A stretch of DNA of 64,000 bases from contig CM073323.1 of assembly GCA_037043015.1 (NCBI GenBank), forward strand, positions 2,976,001 through 3,040,000, written 5' to 3'. Below are positions 1-10,765 of this stretch, piece by piece (position 1 is the first letter of the stretch; every line of letters starts with the position of its first letter). Position numbers and translations under genes: made by a program. Below the pieces are notes generated by a model, which worked only from the letters and a program-made list of their open reading frames with translations, was not told the origin of the DNA and did not search any database. This DNA is from Bryum argenteum. Lineage: Eukaryota; Streptophyta; Bryopsida; Bryales; Bryaceae.

Positions 1-2966
1 TGCTCGCTGGAATACATGGTTCTAGCCACTGCGTCTGATGAGTCGCAGGTTCAGGAGAATTGTGAGCTCGTGGGGAAGAGGGAGGGGATACTGGCGGAGA
101 GCTGTCGATGGGTGAGAAGGTAGAATTTGCTGGAAATTCGGAACTGAGTGGTTCTATGTGTGGTGAAGGTTCGGGAGAGATGTGCAGGTTTTCTAAGAGC
201 TCAGATTGGCGTTTAGGCGGGGGATGAGGAAGGGTAAAGTTTGATTCGTCGAATACTACATCTCGGCTTACAACTACTTTACGGGTGACGGGGTTATAAC
301 ATCTGTAGGCCTTTGACTGCTCATCGTATCCTAGGAACAATGTGGGGATGGCCTTGTTATCGAGTTTAGTTCTCTTTTCCTGTGGGATGTGGCAATATGC
401 AAGGCATCCTATGACTCGGAGATGGGATAAGTTAGGTTTAATACCTGAGAAAACCTCTTCTGGTGTTTGAAGTGGCAGGGCGCGGCAGGGGAGTCTGTTC
501 TGGACGTAGTTGACGGCACGAGCGATTTCATCCCACAAGAACCTTGGTACACGCGTTCCTGCTACGACGCTGCGTATCCCCTCAAGGAGGTAGCGATTCT
601 TTCTCTCGGCAATCCCATTTTGCTCTAGAGAATACCCAGCAGTCAGTTGTCGGTGAATGCCATGTGATTCGCAGAAGTCCTTGAATTCGCCGGAAAGGTA
701 TTCTCCGCCTCGGTCAGTTCGTAGTGTCTTGATTCTTTGAGTAGGTGTTTCTATCAAGTTTTTAAACTTGACAAAGTATGAAAAAGCCTGGTCCTTGTGT
801 GTGAGAAAGTAGAGCCAGGATTTACGAGAATAATCGTCAATGAAGGTAAGGATGTACCGACAGTTAGAGCGTGTAGCGATTGGGAGAGGTCCACAGATGT
901 CACTGTGAATCAACTGGAGTGGTTTGGTGGTGAAAGTGGAGCGGAGTCTAGGAAATGACTGTCGATGAGATTTTCCGAGTACGCAGCTGTCGCACAGCTT
1001 CTTCACGTAGGGAATCTTGGGAACTCCGTTGACTAGGTTGCGGTTTGTCAGATGGTAGAGTGACTGTGTGTTGACGTGGGCCAATCTTTTGTGCCACAGA
1101 TCGATAGTCTCCACCGAGACTGGTGGCTTGTGGCTGAGCGAGGTGGTCATGACGAGGTTTGGCACGCATTGTTGATTACCGTACGTCGATCTCTTTGTTG
1201 ATGGAAGTGACCGCGCGATGGCTTGCTTCGAGCGTCCCGATATTTGAGCGCTCATCGTCTTTTGTGCTGCGGTGAAGCGGCGGCCGTGCGATTCGTGGTG
1301 CCGGCGAGTCCGACTCCTCGTTGTTGGTACTGGAACGTCGGTGCTTGGCGTCGATCTTTGTTTGTCTTTGGCGGGAAAGTAGCTTGCGGTGCCGGTGTCG
1401 GTGACGACAGGTACTGCATGCTTTCGTTCGCAGCCAAGGTCGATGTTCTGTCTGTCGTGGAGGAACGGAGTGGGTGACTGTCGCGAGAGAGGGCCAGGGT
1501 CAGAGCGACGGAGTTGCTTGTTGAGAGTTTGTATAGTCTGGAGCGAGGATCACGAGTGGCCTGGATAAGCAGGTTGTGACAAGAGTTGTCTAACACGAGA
1601 CAGTTCTTGGCTGTGAAAACTACAACGTGGCCTAGATCGGCAAGAGTACCCACGGAAAGTAGGTTAGTATTGATGCCAGGAACGTAGAGAACATCATTAA
1701 TGGGCTTTATTGCAGGGTTAGAAAAGACAACGGTGCCTTTGTGCTGGACAGGGAGTACTTGCCCAGCGGCAGTGCGGATACTAGTTACTGATGATTCAGT
1801 GATATTTGACAGGGCGCTTGCGTTGCCGGTTACGTGAGAGCTTGCTCCTGAATCCATGAACCAAGGATCTTCGTCTGTGGTGAAGGCTGCCATGCAGGCG
1901 TTGAGCGCGGCCTGGCTGTTGTCGCAACTGTCTTGATCTTCGTACTGATCAGGTGGTTCTTCGGTGAGTGTAGCATAGGAGGTCCCAGTTTTGAGTTTTG
2001 AGAGCTGCAGTTGAAGCTCCCGAATCTGATTCTCCATCTTTGTTACGTCACAGTGATATTCGTTGTGACCGTATTGGCCACAGGATTTGCAGGGACGATG
2101 TTGTTGCGGGGATCGGCCGCGACCTCCGCGGTTCCATCTGTTGGAACGTCCGCCACCTCTGGAGTTTTTCTGCTGTGGGGGTCGCTGAAATCGATCGGTG
2201 GTCTTTGTGAAGAGGATTTCGTCAGACGTGTGATCCCTGTCCAGCAATTTTGAACTCTCCTCGTGGAGCATTAGGCCCTGAAGTTCAGGGAAGGTAGGAC
2301 TTCTTTCCCTTCCCTTTTGAATTGCTTTGAAGGTAGACCAAGATCTGGGGAGACTGGCTAGCATCTGATCGACTAGACTGATCCTCATCTGAAATGACTA
2401 CACCTAGACTAGAAAGCTGAGTTATGAGAGAGTTTGTTTCTTGGAAATGTGAATCCACAGTCTTTCCTTCTATCATTCTCAGTGAGTAGAATTTCTCTTT
2501 GAGTGCTAGTCTTCTAGAGGGACTCTGAACATCGTACATGCGTTTCAAAGTGTTCCACATTTGCAAAGGATCGGTAAGATGCATAATGTGAAGGAGAACA
2601 TGATCCTTTACCGTAGAGATTAAGATTCGGCACGCACGGATCTTTTGTTCTTCATCGTTGTTTGATAGTGTTGCAGTTGCTGCTGTTGATGTGCCTGCGG
2701 CACCGGTGTTGACAGCTCCTGTTGCGGCAGCGGTGACTGTCGATGTGACTGTGTCGGAGTTGTTGGTGGAGCCTCCGGCGTCTGGAGTTGACGTTGAGGA
2801 TGGAAAGAATCTCCACAGGTTCTCCTGCATGAATAGCATTTTGACACGATAACTCCAGAGCATGTAATTCTTCTGACCATCTAACTTCGTAGATTCGGTC
2901 ATCTCTCTAAGGAATGAATCCATCTTTGAAACGGCTAATAGGATCTACTTCTGTGTGCCACAGAGA

Positions 2967-2978
2967 GCTCTGATACCA
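2967..2978 (-). other. Primer-binding site, initiator tRNA-Met 3' end
   Basis: The minus strand reads TGGTATCAGAGC, the standard plant Copia primer site complementary to the 3' end of initiator tRNA-Met. It sits flush against the LTR and fixes both element orientation and the inner LTR edge. Confidence 0.93.
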
Positions 2979-3144
2979 TGTTGGTATTGAAGAATACTCA
3001 GAAAATGAGAGAGATGCATACACAGACAGTGCAGGCATTAATACATGCTAAGGCACGGTCACCGGACAGGTACGGCGGCTATTAGGTTTACATCTAAACC
3101 CTAAACTTCTGTCGATGAAGTCTGTTTGTTCTTCATTCACATCA
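2979..3144 (-). repeat. LTR of the first Copia element (5' LTR)
   Basis: The inner boundary is firm: the LTR starts TGTTGGTATTGAAG on the plus strand and directly abuts the primer-binding site. The outer boundary is an estimate, taken at a CA dinucleotide in a stretch (TTCTTCATTCACATCA) that loosely mirrors the inner end. The resulting length of about 166 bp is short for a Copia LTR. The partner LTR is off the window. Confidence 0.6.
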
Positions 3145-3285
3145 TTAATAATCTCTGCGTTTGGGAGCCGTCTTTGATTAAGATTTAGAATCGTAGTCTA
3201 ACTGTTGTCAGTCAAGCATTTTTTGTTCTCCGGACGGAGCTTCCTTATGTGTTTTTGCGATAATTTGTAGAAAGTGATAAAAGGA

Positions 3286-3942
3286 ATGGGCAATCGTTCC
3301 AGTCGAAGGCTGCAGAGAGTTCCGCGCCCATCGCAGGAACCAGTTATAATGAATGCAACCTTGTCTCGGTGCAGAGACGACGAAAAGCCAGAGCATCATC
3401 ATCAGCAGGCCATAGACATAGAAGCAAACTTGCCCCAGTACGTCGACGATGAAAAGCAAGACGAAGCATCTTCAGATGTATTCGAGTGCCACATCTGCAT
3501 TGAGCTTCCAACTGATCCTGTCGCAACCTCCTGCGGTCACGTCTTCTGTTGGCCATGCCTTTATCAGTGGCTGCGCGAGGGACAAAAGCCATGTCCCGTT
3601 TGCAAGTTCGTTCTCAACAGAACCTACCGCATTCTTCCGTTTCATGGAGGAGCTGGTGACACCAACACCATTGCCGCCGACATTCCACCGCGCCCGCCCA
3701 ATCCAACATTGTTCGTACCCTCCAGGAAGCAGGTTAGAACCATCAGGATCGGAAGCGCACATGATTACACTGCAGATTGTGAGGAGGTGACGAAGGCAAC
3801 TATTGCGTTCCGCAAATTAGTCCGTCTGAAAAGGAAGAACTCTCAGTTGATACAGAGGAGAAACGCAATGCTCGGATCTATCGATATGATCCGAGTGCAC
3901 GCGGAAGAACTGGATCTAGCTTTTGGTGATCGGTATGCATGA
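3286..3942 (+). CDS. RING-finger E3 ubiquitin ligase, RMA-like RING, no membrane segment
   Basis: Intronless 218-residue protein. A C3HC4 RING spans about residues 68-106 (CHIC, CGHVFCWPC, CPVC). This is the pattern of RMA/RNF5-type RINGs, which bind E2 enzymes and promote ubiquitination. The ATG at 3286 is chosen over an upstream in-frame GTG at 3274. It gives MGNRSSRRLQR, which fits the N-myristoylation pattern (Gly2, Ser6, then basic residues). RMA proteins normally have a C-terminal membrane anchor; none is seen here, and the tail is charged and probably helical. A lipid anchor could replace it (inference). The gene lies about 140 bp downstream of the Copia LTR, head to head. A distant paralogue lies at 34798-35328. 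Confidence 0.85.
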   Translation: MGNRSSRRLQRVPRPSQEPVIMNATLSRCRDDEKPEHHHQQAIDIEANLPQYVDDEKQDEASSDVFECHICIELPTDPVATSCGHVFCWPCLYQWLREGQKPCPVCKFVLNRTYRILPFHGGAGDTNTIAADIPPRPPNPTLFVPSRKQVRTIRIGSAHDYTADCEEVTKATIAFRKLVRLKRKNSQLIQRRNAMLGSIDMIRVHAEELDLAFGDRYA

Positions 3943-4535
3943 ATGATGTTTTTGTAGCGATCAGCTGGACCATGATTTATCTGTTGATATCTAAAAATGC
4001 AGTAACTCTTTTCTGTCCAATTCTGTTGGATGAAAGATCGAAAAGCACCAAAGTGGAATGGAATCTTTTCGTCATTCAAAAGTTACAGTGCAAATGAAAT
4101 CATCATTGTGTGAGATGACTATTTCGATCATCGATTTTTTTTTTTGATGGTGGTATTAGCAGATATTTTTGTCAAAAGTTAAACGATTACTATCAAATGC
4201 AAAGTCTTTTTCAAATTTCTTAACTTTATCAATCAAAACATCTTGTGGGAGGGGTATTTTCAAGAAACACCTCTTTGTAAGTTAGCAGCAGTCTGCTACT
4301 GATAGGGAGTATCAGAAACACGCATGGGAAGTCTTGAGTCTGGAAATCTGGAAAGATTTTTAATTTTAGATGCAAGCACTTCGACTGGAGATGTTACAAT
4401 TTTTCTCTTCTTGGAACGGAAATTCAATGCTTTTTGGTGAATTTTGTGCGGAAACTGACACCATCTCTCACTGTTAGTATCCACAAGCACCAATGCTAGT
4501 GCATGTTTTTCAATCTCGATATCATGTACTTCCGT
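3943..4535. other. Non-coding, 3' flank of the RING gene
   Basis: AT-rich sequence with a T-run near 4135-4146. It presumably holds the 3' UTR of the RING gene at its left. No other feature is seen. Confidence 0.6.
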
Positions 4536-4543
4536 GTTCTAGT

Positions 4544-4696
4544 CAGGGTTGTCTTATTAGACAAAGTTCCTATTCATTTGTCAGACACAATTTAAATGAG
4601 GTGTACATCTAAGACGTTTTCAATGTATTAAATGTACATCTCATCTAAATTTTGTTTGACAAATGAATATGAATTTTGTTTGATAAGACAACACTG
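4544..4696. mobile_element. hAT-type MITE (non-autonomous DNA transposon)
   Basis: A 153-bp foldback element. Its ends are CAGGGTTGTC at the left and GACAACACTG at the right, inverted copies with hAT-like CAG starts. The inverted repeat continues inward for most of each half (ATTCATTTGTC, GTACAT). It is flanked by an exact 8-bp target duplication, GTTCTAGT, at 4536-4543 and 4697-4704. Eight-bp duplications are the hAT hallmark. There is no coding capacity. Confidence 0.9.
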
Positions 4697-4881
4697 GTTC
4701 TAGTGGCTAGGTAGGAACTAGCATAGTGTGAATCCTAGAGGGGTCAGTAGTCCCGCCGATGGTGTGATGACCTCCATGCATACATCCAAGGATAGGTGAA
4801 TGAACACTCTAATCACGCCGGCCTCTATATAGGTTGGAGTTTCTCTTCTTCTACTTTGGTGTTCAAAATTTAAACAAATGA

Positions 4882-4906
4882 AACACGCAATTAAGCAATT
4901 ATGCAC
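4882..4906 (+). repeat. Left terminal inverted repeat of the large element
   Basis: 25 bp, an exact reverse complement of 16401-16425 over its full length. The base just outside differs at the two ends, so the edge is sharp. The target duplication ATGA immediately precedes it at 4878-4881. Confidence 0.9.
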
Positions 4907-5484
4907 CCGGCTATTTAAAAGTGCACTTCGGTACTACGATGGCTATTGCTTGCAAAAATGGAATTTTTTATTTTTAAACTTGATTTTTTCTGGAAAAAAA
5001 GGTGTTTTGCAAAGAATATTGTGTATTGTCAGAAGTGGTAATATAAAAAGACTTCTAATGGCATTGTAAACATATTTTTGGTATAAATCCATGTGAATAA
5101 TACAAATATTTTTGTCCAGGGATATTTGAAATGCTTAGTATATGCTACAAATTGTGTAGATTATAGTTAATATATTTTTGGTGAGCAAAATGACGCGAGC
5201 ACCAAACTGTTAATAAAAGTAGGCACCAAATTGTTCCAATGGACATTTAATAAAAATATACTCTATATTGTGCTTTGTATATATGTGGTAGAAAAGTATC
5301 TAAATACACAGATTCTAAACGTATACCAAGTTATGTATATAACTGATAATACAACTAAATTCAACCCATATGTCCATCGCAACAACACGTCTGAAAATAA
5401 TCCTTGCAATCTTGTACTATCTAGTACGTATATACACTTAGAAACACCATGTGTACACAAAACACATGGACTACGTACTAATAT

Positions 5485-8400
5485 CTAATGCGGCTTGCAA
5501 CCGGTCATCGTCGATAGCTTGGGTTTGCATTTGCGATATATTCTAATATGTGGGCCTTCGCAGATTGGATAATGCAAATGTTGCTTGGAACCCGCACTCC
5601 AAAGACATTGCGGTTTCTCCCGACTATGGCGGACATGATTCTTTCTGTTCGTCCGCCCATGAAAAAAATACATGCCTCTTTCTCTATCCAATCGTGATTC
5701 TCCCGGATGGCTCCCACAATGAATCCAAACAGTTTGCATACCGTTGTAAAGAGGATCTCGGTCCGTCAACAACTCCCCCCGTATGATTGGCCAATACCAA
5801 CAAACTTTCATCTTGATTTTATTCCGGCCTTTTCCGTCTTCAATCACCTTCCCTAAATAAAATGGAACACCCTCGTCTACTTACACGATCAACACCGAGG
5901 GCTACAAATTGTCCGAAAGGATATCGGATTGAGGATCAAATTGGGAAAAGGATCGTCGATCACTTCTTCGATCCGCTCTTTCTTCGTTCCATCAAAGATG
6001 TGATCATGAGCCGTTCTTTGTGCCCTCTACGACCGCTTGGTTAGGTGGCCTCTCTCTTCGATGACCAAAGTATCCTCTAGCCTCGAAATTTGGAAGCATC
6101 GCCACTATTTGGTCCACAATAGTAATCTCTGGTTTTGATTCATTTCGATCGTCAATAACATCTATTGATGCATCTATAGTAGGTGATGTTTCTAATACCT
6201 CGAAGGCCAAAGTCAAAGAACTATGCTCGTTGCTACGATCTTTGCTTGGAAATTCGGCTAGGTATAGTTTCAAATGTTCGGCCTCTCTTTTCGCTTCACC
6301 ATTTTTTTCCGGATGTTGGAATCTTTGAATGCACCTTTCTTTGTATGCAATAAAGTCATCCAATGCCTTCAACTCCCTTTCATCAGCTGCAAACACCTTT
6401 GCAAACGATGGTCGTTCTTCTTTATTTGGTAGCGACTGCAACGTCTTTGTCCCTAACTCAGGTCCCCATTTATCCTTGCTATAATGTTTGTGTTGTCTCG
6501 AACCTTACCGACCCCCTCTCGATTGTCCATATAGAATCGCATGTGGTGCGGAAAGGTTATGCCAACCAAGAGTCCCCACCCGTCGATGAAGTGAGGGGTT
6601 ATGAAGGACTTCCAGTTCCACACATTTTCTAAGAGTCCGGCGCTAACAAACGCCTCTTGTGGATGGATGTACCTTGTTCTATTAGACTAAGCATTTCTTT
6701 CAATGAGTCGATGTCCGACCTCTTCAACACATTAGATATACAACTAAAGCGTTGGTCGATATCTTCGTGTGTATGGCCCACTATAAGGAAAGAGAGCTCC
6801 ACCTCTTGAAAAAACCCAATCCCACCAATGAAACACATAGAGCAAAAACATGTAAATGTTTTTATTCTCTCGTGTGCGATTATCCGCTTGATACGTAATG
6901 TTGGAGGCAAAAAGCGTTTTCTCCTCTTCACATCTCCTATCACGTGCAACAATGTCTTCACCACCTGGTTGCTATATCATGTTTGTGGTGCGCGCCGAAC
7001 CACACATCGCAAATAAACCAATCCCATGTACGAGGGCTCCACACAAATGGGTCTTCACAAACCGATACTCGATGTTCTTCACGGTTTGACGCATTCTCGG
7101 TACCATGGTAGTGTTTTGATCCATGCCATCAACGATGATGCACATGTACAACTCCGGGCTGATATAGCACGACCTCTTAAATATCCAATAATCCCTCCGT
7201 TCCTCCATCTGAATACGCAGATGCATCATAAACAACTCTTTTATTTTGATCCGAGCATCTGCATTCGTGGTTCCCTCCATGGCACATTTATACTCCCAGC
7301 AGTGATAACACTTTGAAAACCTCGAGAATGAGGGTACCTGGACATGAGGATATTTGATGCGCCACATCCTCCGGAACGAGCTAATTGAAATGGTTTCTCC
7401 GTTACAAACTCTCTTCACCTCCTCGTTCACGTAATTGAATATATCAGACTTCTGAGTATTCATGGGCAGGAGAATAAGAGGCACCACTTCGTTGTCATCC
7501 TTACGAAAAATTGAACGATGAGGTTGAGGACAACCAGCTTCGTCCACAAATGATTTAAATGAGGCCTCTGCGCTGACATTCTAGTGTTCTCCCGAAGCGG
7601 GTTTGAAAGGTCATTACCGTGAATCGCCGCCACTCTTCCATATATTAAACACTCCTTCTTCAGTTGTTTAAACCGTCTTTGTGAATATCCAATGCCCAGA
7701 GCATAACAAGCATTGCAAACTTGTTTGCCATCTAACTTTGTGACAAATTTATCTCGTTGGAAACGTTCCGTCCGTGTATAAAAAGAAAGCAGCATTTGTC
7801 TCATCCAAGTACTTCGAATTGCATAAGTAGAAGCCCACGCATTATAACGCATGTCCAATAGATACCGTTCTTGAATGTCTCTCAAACAATTTTGTTTGCA
7901 TCCTCCTCGCCCTATTGCCCTTTGCACGCTTAGAAGAGATACCTTTGTAGATATACCTTCTCTAGAAGATGTCTCCCTGGAATCTCTGCTTCTTCTATTT
8001 TGCATAGAATATGGACGTCGGGCCGCTCTGACATGAATAAGCCCATCTACATGGGGCAAATCTCGGATGTTGGAAGGAGTACTTTGAGAGAATGGAGAGT
8101 TCTCATCTACGGGGTTTGAAGCTATACTACTGCGCCGAGACCTATCAGTGGATCCAGGTGTGTTGAAGTTGTCATGGAAATCAAATTCTTGTGCCAACCT
8201 CCGTACAGGTGGCGTTTGAGACCCATTCAATACGTCCTCGCCATTTTGAATGGTGGGTTCCATGGCTATCGCACGTAGATAAGACTTGTGCCAACGGATG
8301 ATCAATCCAACACACATTCCAAGACGCTCTCCCACAATCTCTCCAGTCCAATGCAATGCATCGTCTACCCTAGTGATGCGTACTGCCACCTCGGACGGGA

Positions 8401-8662
8401 ATAACTTCGATCCATGCAATTGCGCGCCAGTTTCAAATGTATACTCCCTAGTTGCCAAGCCGACAACTTCTCTTCTTTCTGATAACAATTCAAATGTCCT
8501 TCCCAATTGAGATGAAATGACCTGAGTAATACCATCTCCAGTCCGCCTTGCACGAGCTGCTCGTATTAATCGCGCTCCCACTGAACCGTTTGGATTAATG
8601 ACATCGCTTCTGTATTGGGTGTTTTGATGTACTAAAGGGATTTGGAAATTGGAGCTGTCCAT
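5485..8662 (-). pseudogene. DUF7869-like putative transposase gene, broken
   Basis: Read leftwards from an ATG at 8662 (MDSSNFQIPLVHQ). The first 400 codons include a Ser/Arg-rich linker and a Cys-containing block (VCNACYALGIGYSQRRFK) that resembles the N-terminal half of DUF7869 proteins. Further on come IVDGMDQNTT (about 7125), DNRTRENKN (about 6870) and VGHTHEDIDQRFS (about 6750). These are the three signatures I associate with that family. They could supply Asp, Asp and Glu/Asp of an RNase-H-type transposase, which is inference. The tail (about 6441-6004) has a Lys/Glu-rich segment. Roughly five frame changes or stops interrupt the reading, so the copy is inactive. Some gaps could be introns. 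DUF7869 proteins are often transposon-linked, but the family is functionally unproven. Confidence 0.7.
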
Positions 8663-10015
8663 TGTCGTTGTTGAACTAATAGGAACCTATACATTGCAAA
8701 CATGTGAAAATATGTGTGTAAGCAATAGAAAATATCATTCATTCAAACGAACATATATTCTAGGACATAAATTTTTGCTTCCAAACATGATTGTTAATGT
8801 TGGTTACTAAGTTCGTAATGATATTGTATATAATTGTTAAGATTGTTTAAAGTTGTTAAATTACTTAGGATTATCTTGTGTACTTTATTTATATATAAAT
8901 TAACGGTTTATCTACCTCTACAAACCTGTGTTGGATAAAATAATACAATGCTAAGTTTTGATTACATGGAAATAACAATAATCATGTTTGATACCTTGTC
9001 CAAGACTATGTTACACCTTAGGAATTGGATTGTTTGCGTTTCATAATACATTGCTAAAAATCGTTGATTGAAATAAAAAAAGACAATGACAACATGAAAT
9101 GGCGTCAATTTACTTTGTACCTATGGCAATTTCTATTATAAACCTACATCATGCTTGAAATGAGCGTCATAAAACCACAAAGATGGTGGTATTGTTTAGG
9201 ATAAAGGAATAATTATTGCAATGACAATGATTATAGAAAGTTACAACTTACTTATAGGTTCAATTAAATTTGCAAGAAAAAATAATATTTGCAATATTCA
9301 TTGTATGATCTATTATCATAGCGATGGATAGAATTATCATGTGTTCTTGTATGAATGCAATATATTATTGTTTGGAAAATATGGTAATTTTAAACTTTAA
9401 CTTTAACTTCTACTACATTATAAAATTGAAAGTTGAATAAAACTTGCAATCAATGATTCAATTGCACTCAAGTAGGAACAAAGTTTTATAGAAGAACAAA
9501 AAATATTAAATCAAATTGGAACTAAATTATTCCCACCTCAATGAGTTAGCTTTATAGGGCTTAGAACCAAGTGGTGTTCACACCACATGTCCATTCTTAG
9601 ACATGCTCTTCAATAGATGTAAAATATATAGACCTGGAAACATACAACAAATAAACCGGAATTTAGCAATGCAAACACTTGTGCGTTAGAGATTATTCAA
9701 CTAGTAACTTACATTTTGAGTCATCTTGGAATTTGAAAGAAAAAATAAATAAATAAATTTAATTTTCAGTCAATTTTAAGAATTAAAAAAATGATTCACA
9801 ACATACAACAAAATTTCAAGAATTTAGTGAAACAATAACTTGTAGATTACATTATTTAGCCTTCTACTAAAATCATTCAATTGTTTTCATAATTATAGAA
9901 AGTTTTTTAAAAAACTTAACATACAACAAAATTGCTATAATACAGCAATAAAAATACCTTTGATTAGACATCCCTCAACTAAAAAATGACATTATTTCAT
10001 TAAAAAAAAAGAAAA
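8663..10015. other. AT-rich non-coding centre of the large element
   Basis: About 1.35 kb, strongly A/T-rich, between the divergent genes and upstream of the transposase start at 8662. No coding sequence or repeat array is visible. It may hold the transposase promoter. Confidence 0.6.
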
Positions 10016-10079
10016 AAAAAAGAGAGGAGGTGGTAGAGGTGTTCGCCGGGCAACACCTCTACCACCTCCTCTCTTTTTT
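10016..10079. repeat. Perfect hairpin, 28-bp arms
   Basis: The arms at 10016-10043 and 10052-10079 are exact inverted copies (AAAAAAGAGAGGAGGTGG at the left) around an 8-base GC-rich loop. Perfect pairing over 28 bp in an otherwise decayed element suggests recent origin or gene-conversion upkeep. Function unknown. Confidence 0.85.
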
Positions 10080-10116
10080 CCATCCGACCTCCCCGCTTCG
10101 ATCTTCCGGCACACTT

Positions 10117-10261
10117 GCCGTTTCTTCCTCCTCCGCCCCGCTCGTGTTTTGAAGGTCTTTGTTGCCGTTTCTTCCTCCTCCGCTCTTGCTCGTGTTTCTG
10201 CAGGTTGCTATTGCCTTTTCTTCCTCCTCCGCTCTTGCTCGTGTTTCTCAAGAACGCTGCT
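10117..10261 (+). repeat. Three tandem copies of a 47-49 bp C/T-rich unit
   Basis: Units at about 10117-10163, 10164-10212 and 10213-10261 share TTTCTTCCTCCTCCGC and GCTCGTGTTT. The tract is open as protein in more than one frame, but the products are low-complexity and unlike any known protein, so it is scored as repeat or untranslated leader-like DNA. From 10262 to 10737 no gene is supported. Confidence 0.75.
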
Positions 10262-10737
10262 AGGACGATCTGTAGAGCACTAGGAGAGTTTCGTGACTTG
10301 TTGCAACCAAAAATCTTTTTGCGATTCTCCTTATCGCTTGTTCTTTGTTGTCTTAGAATCGCCGCTTGCTTCTAGTACCGAATCGCTCTTTGCTTGCTGT
10401 ACCAGATCGCCGCTTCTTTGTTGCTATCGAATCGATGCTTGCTACTTGCTGATCTTGTTGCTATTCCTCATTGCTATCATTGGTATTGTTGCTACTGTTG
10501 CGGCGTGCATTTTGGGTTCTTGTTCGCTCTTGTACAGGTACGCTACTATTCAAGTTGTCCACTTTGTACTCGATATGTTAAAATCTTCGTCTTCCTCCCT
10601 TCATCCTCTTTGTGGTCTTTGTTGCAGCCATGCAGCCGCCACCAAAGCCACCAAAATCCTAATCTTAAAACCTTAAACTCTAAAAAAATTTAAAAATCTT
10701 TTAAAAATAAAAATAATAAAAAAATTAGCAGAGATTG

Positions 10738-10765
10738 CAAGGGGTGTGCGCGCGCACACCCCTTG
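10738..10765. repeat. Perfect 28-bp palindrome
   Basis: CAAGGGGTGTGCGC followed directly by its reverse complement, with no spacer and alternating GC at the centre. It lies 660 bp right of the first hairpin. The two palindromes bracket the GC-richer, C/T-rich island in the middle of the AT-rich element. Function unknown. Confidence 0.85.

Larger units (their letters stand above)
1..3144 (-). mobile_element. Copia LTR retrotransposon (5' part; continues beyond window start)
   Basis: A fossil Ty1/Copia element read on the minus strand. From right to left it has an LTR (about 2979-3144), a primer-binding site, and a gag region (about 2.9-2.0 kb) with a CCHC zinc knuckle (CKSCGQYGHNEYHC). A protease with the DSGASSH active-site motif (about 1.85 kb) and an integrase follow down to the window edge. 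The stretch after the integrase core has the Copia phrase FLGYDEQSKAYR near 320-360. Reverse transcriptase, RNase H and the second LTR lie outside the window. The coding region is broken, with about three breaks in the visible part. Age cannot be judged without the second LTR. Domain order PR-INT before RT identifies Copia rather than Gypsy. Confidence 0.93.

Noticed and set aside
3274-3285. Upstream start of the RING gene at a GTG codon
   Set aside because: A nuclear plant gene should start at ATG; the ATG at 3286 gives a plausible N-terminus.
10115-10693. Protein-coding gene in the C/T-rich island
   Set aside because: Overlapping frames encode only Leu/Pro/Cys-rich low-complexity peptides created by the 49-bp tandem repeat; no start context or homology.
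10738-10765. Helitron 3' hairpin
   Set aside because: No CTRR end follows the palindrome within the expected distance and no Rep/helicase gene is present.
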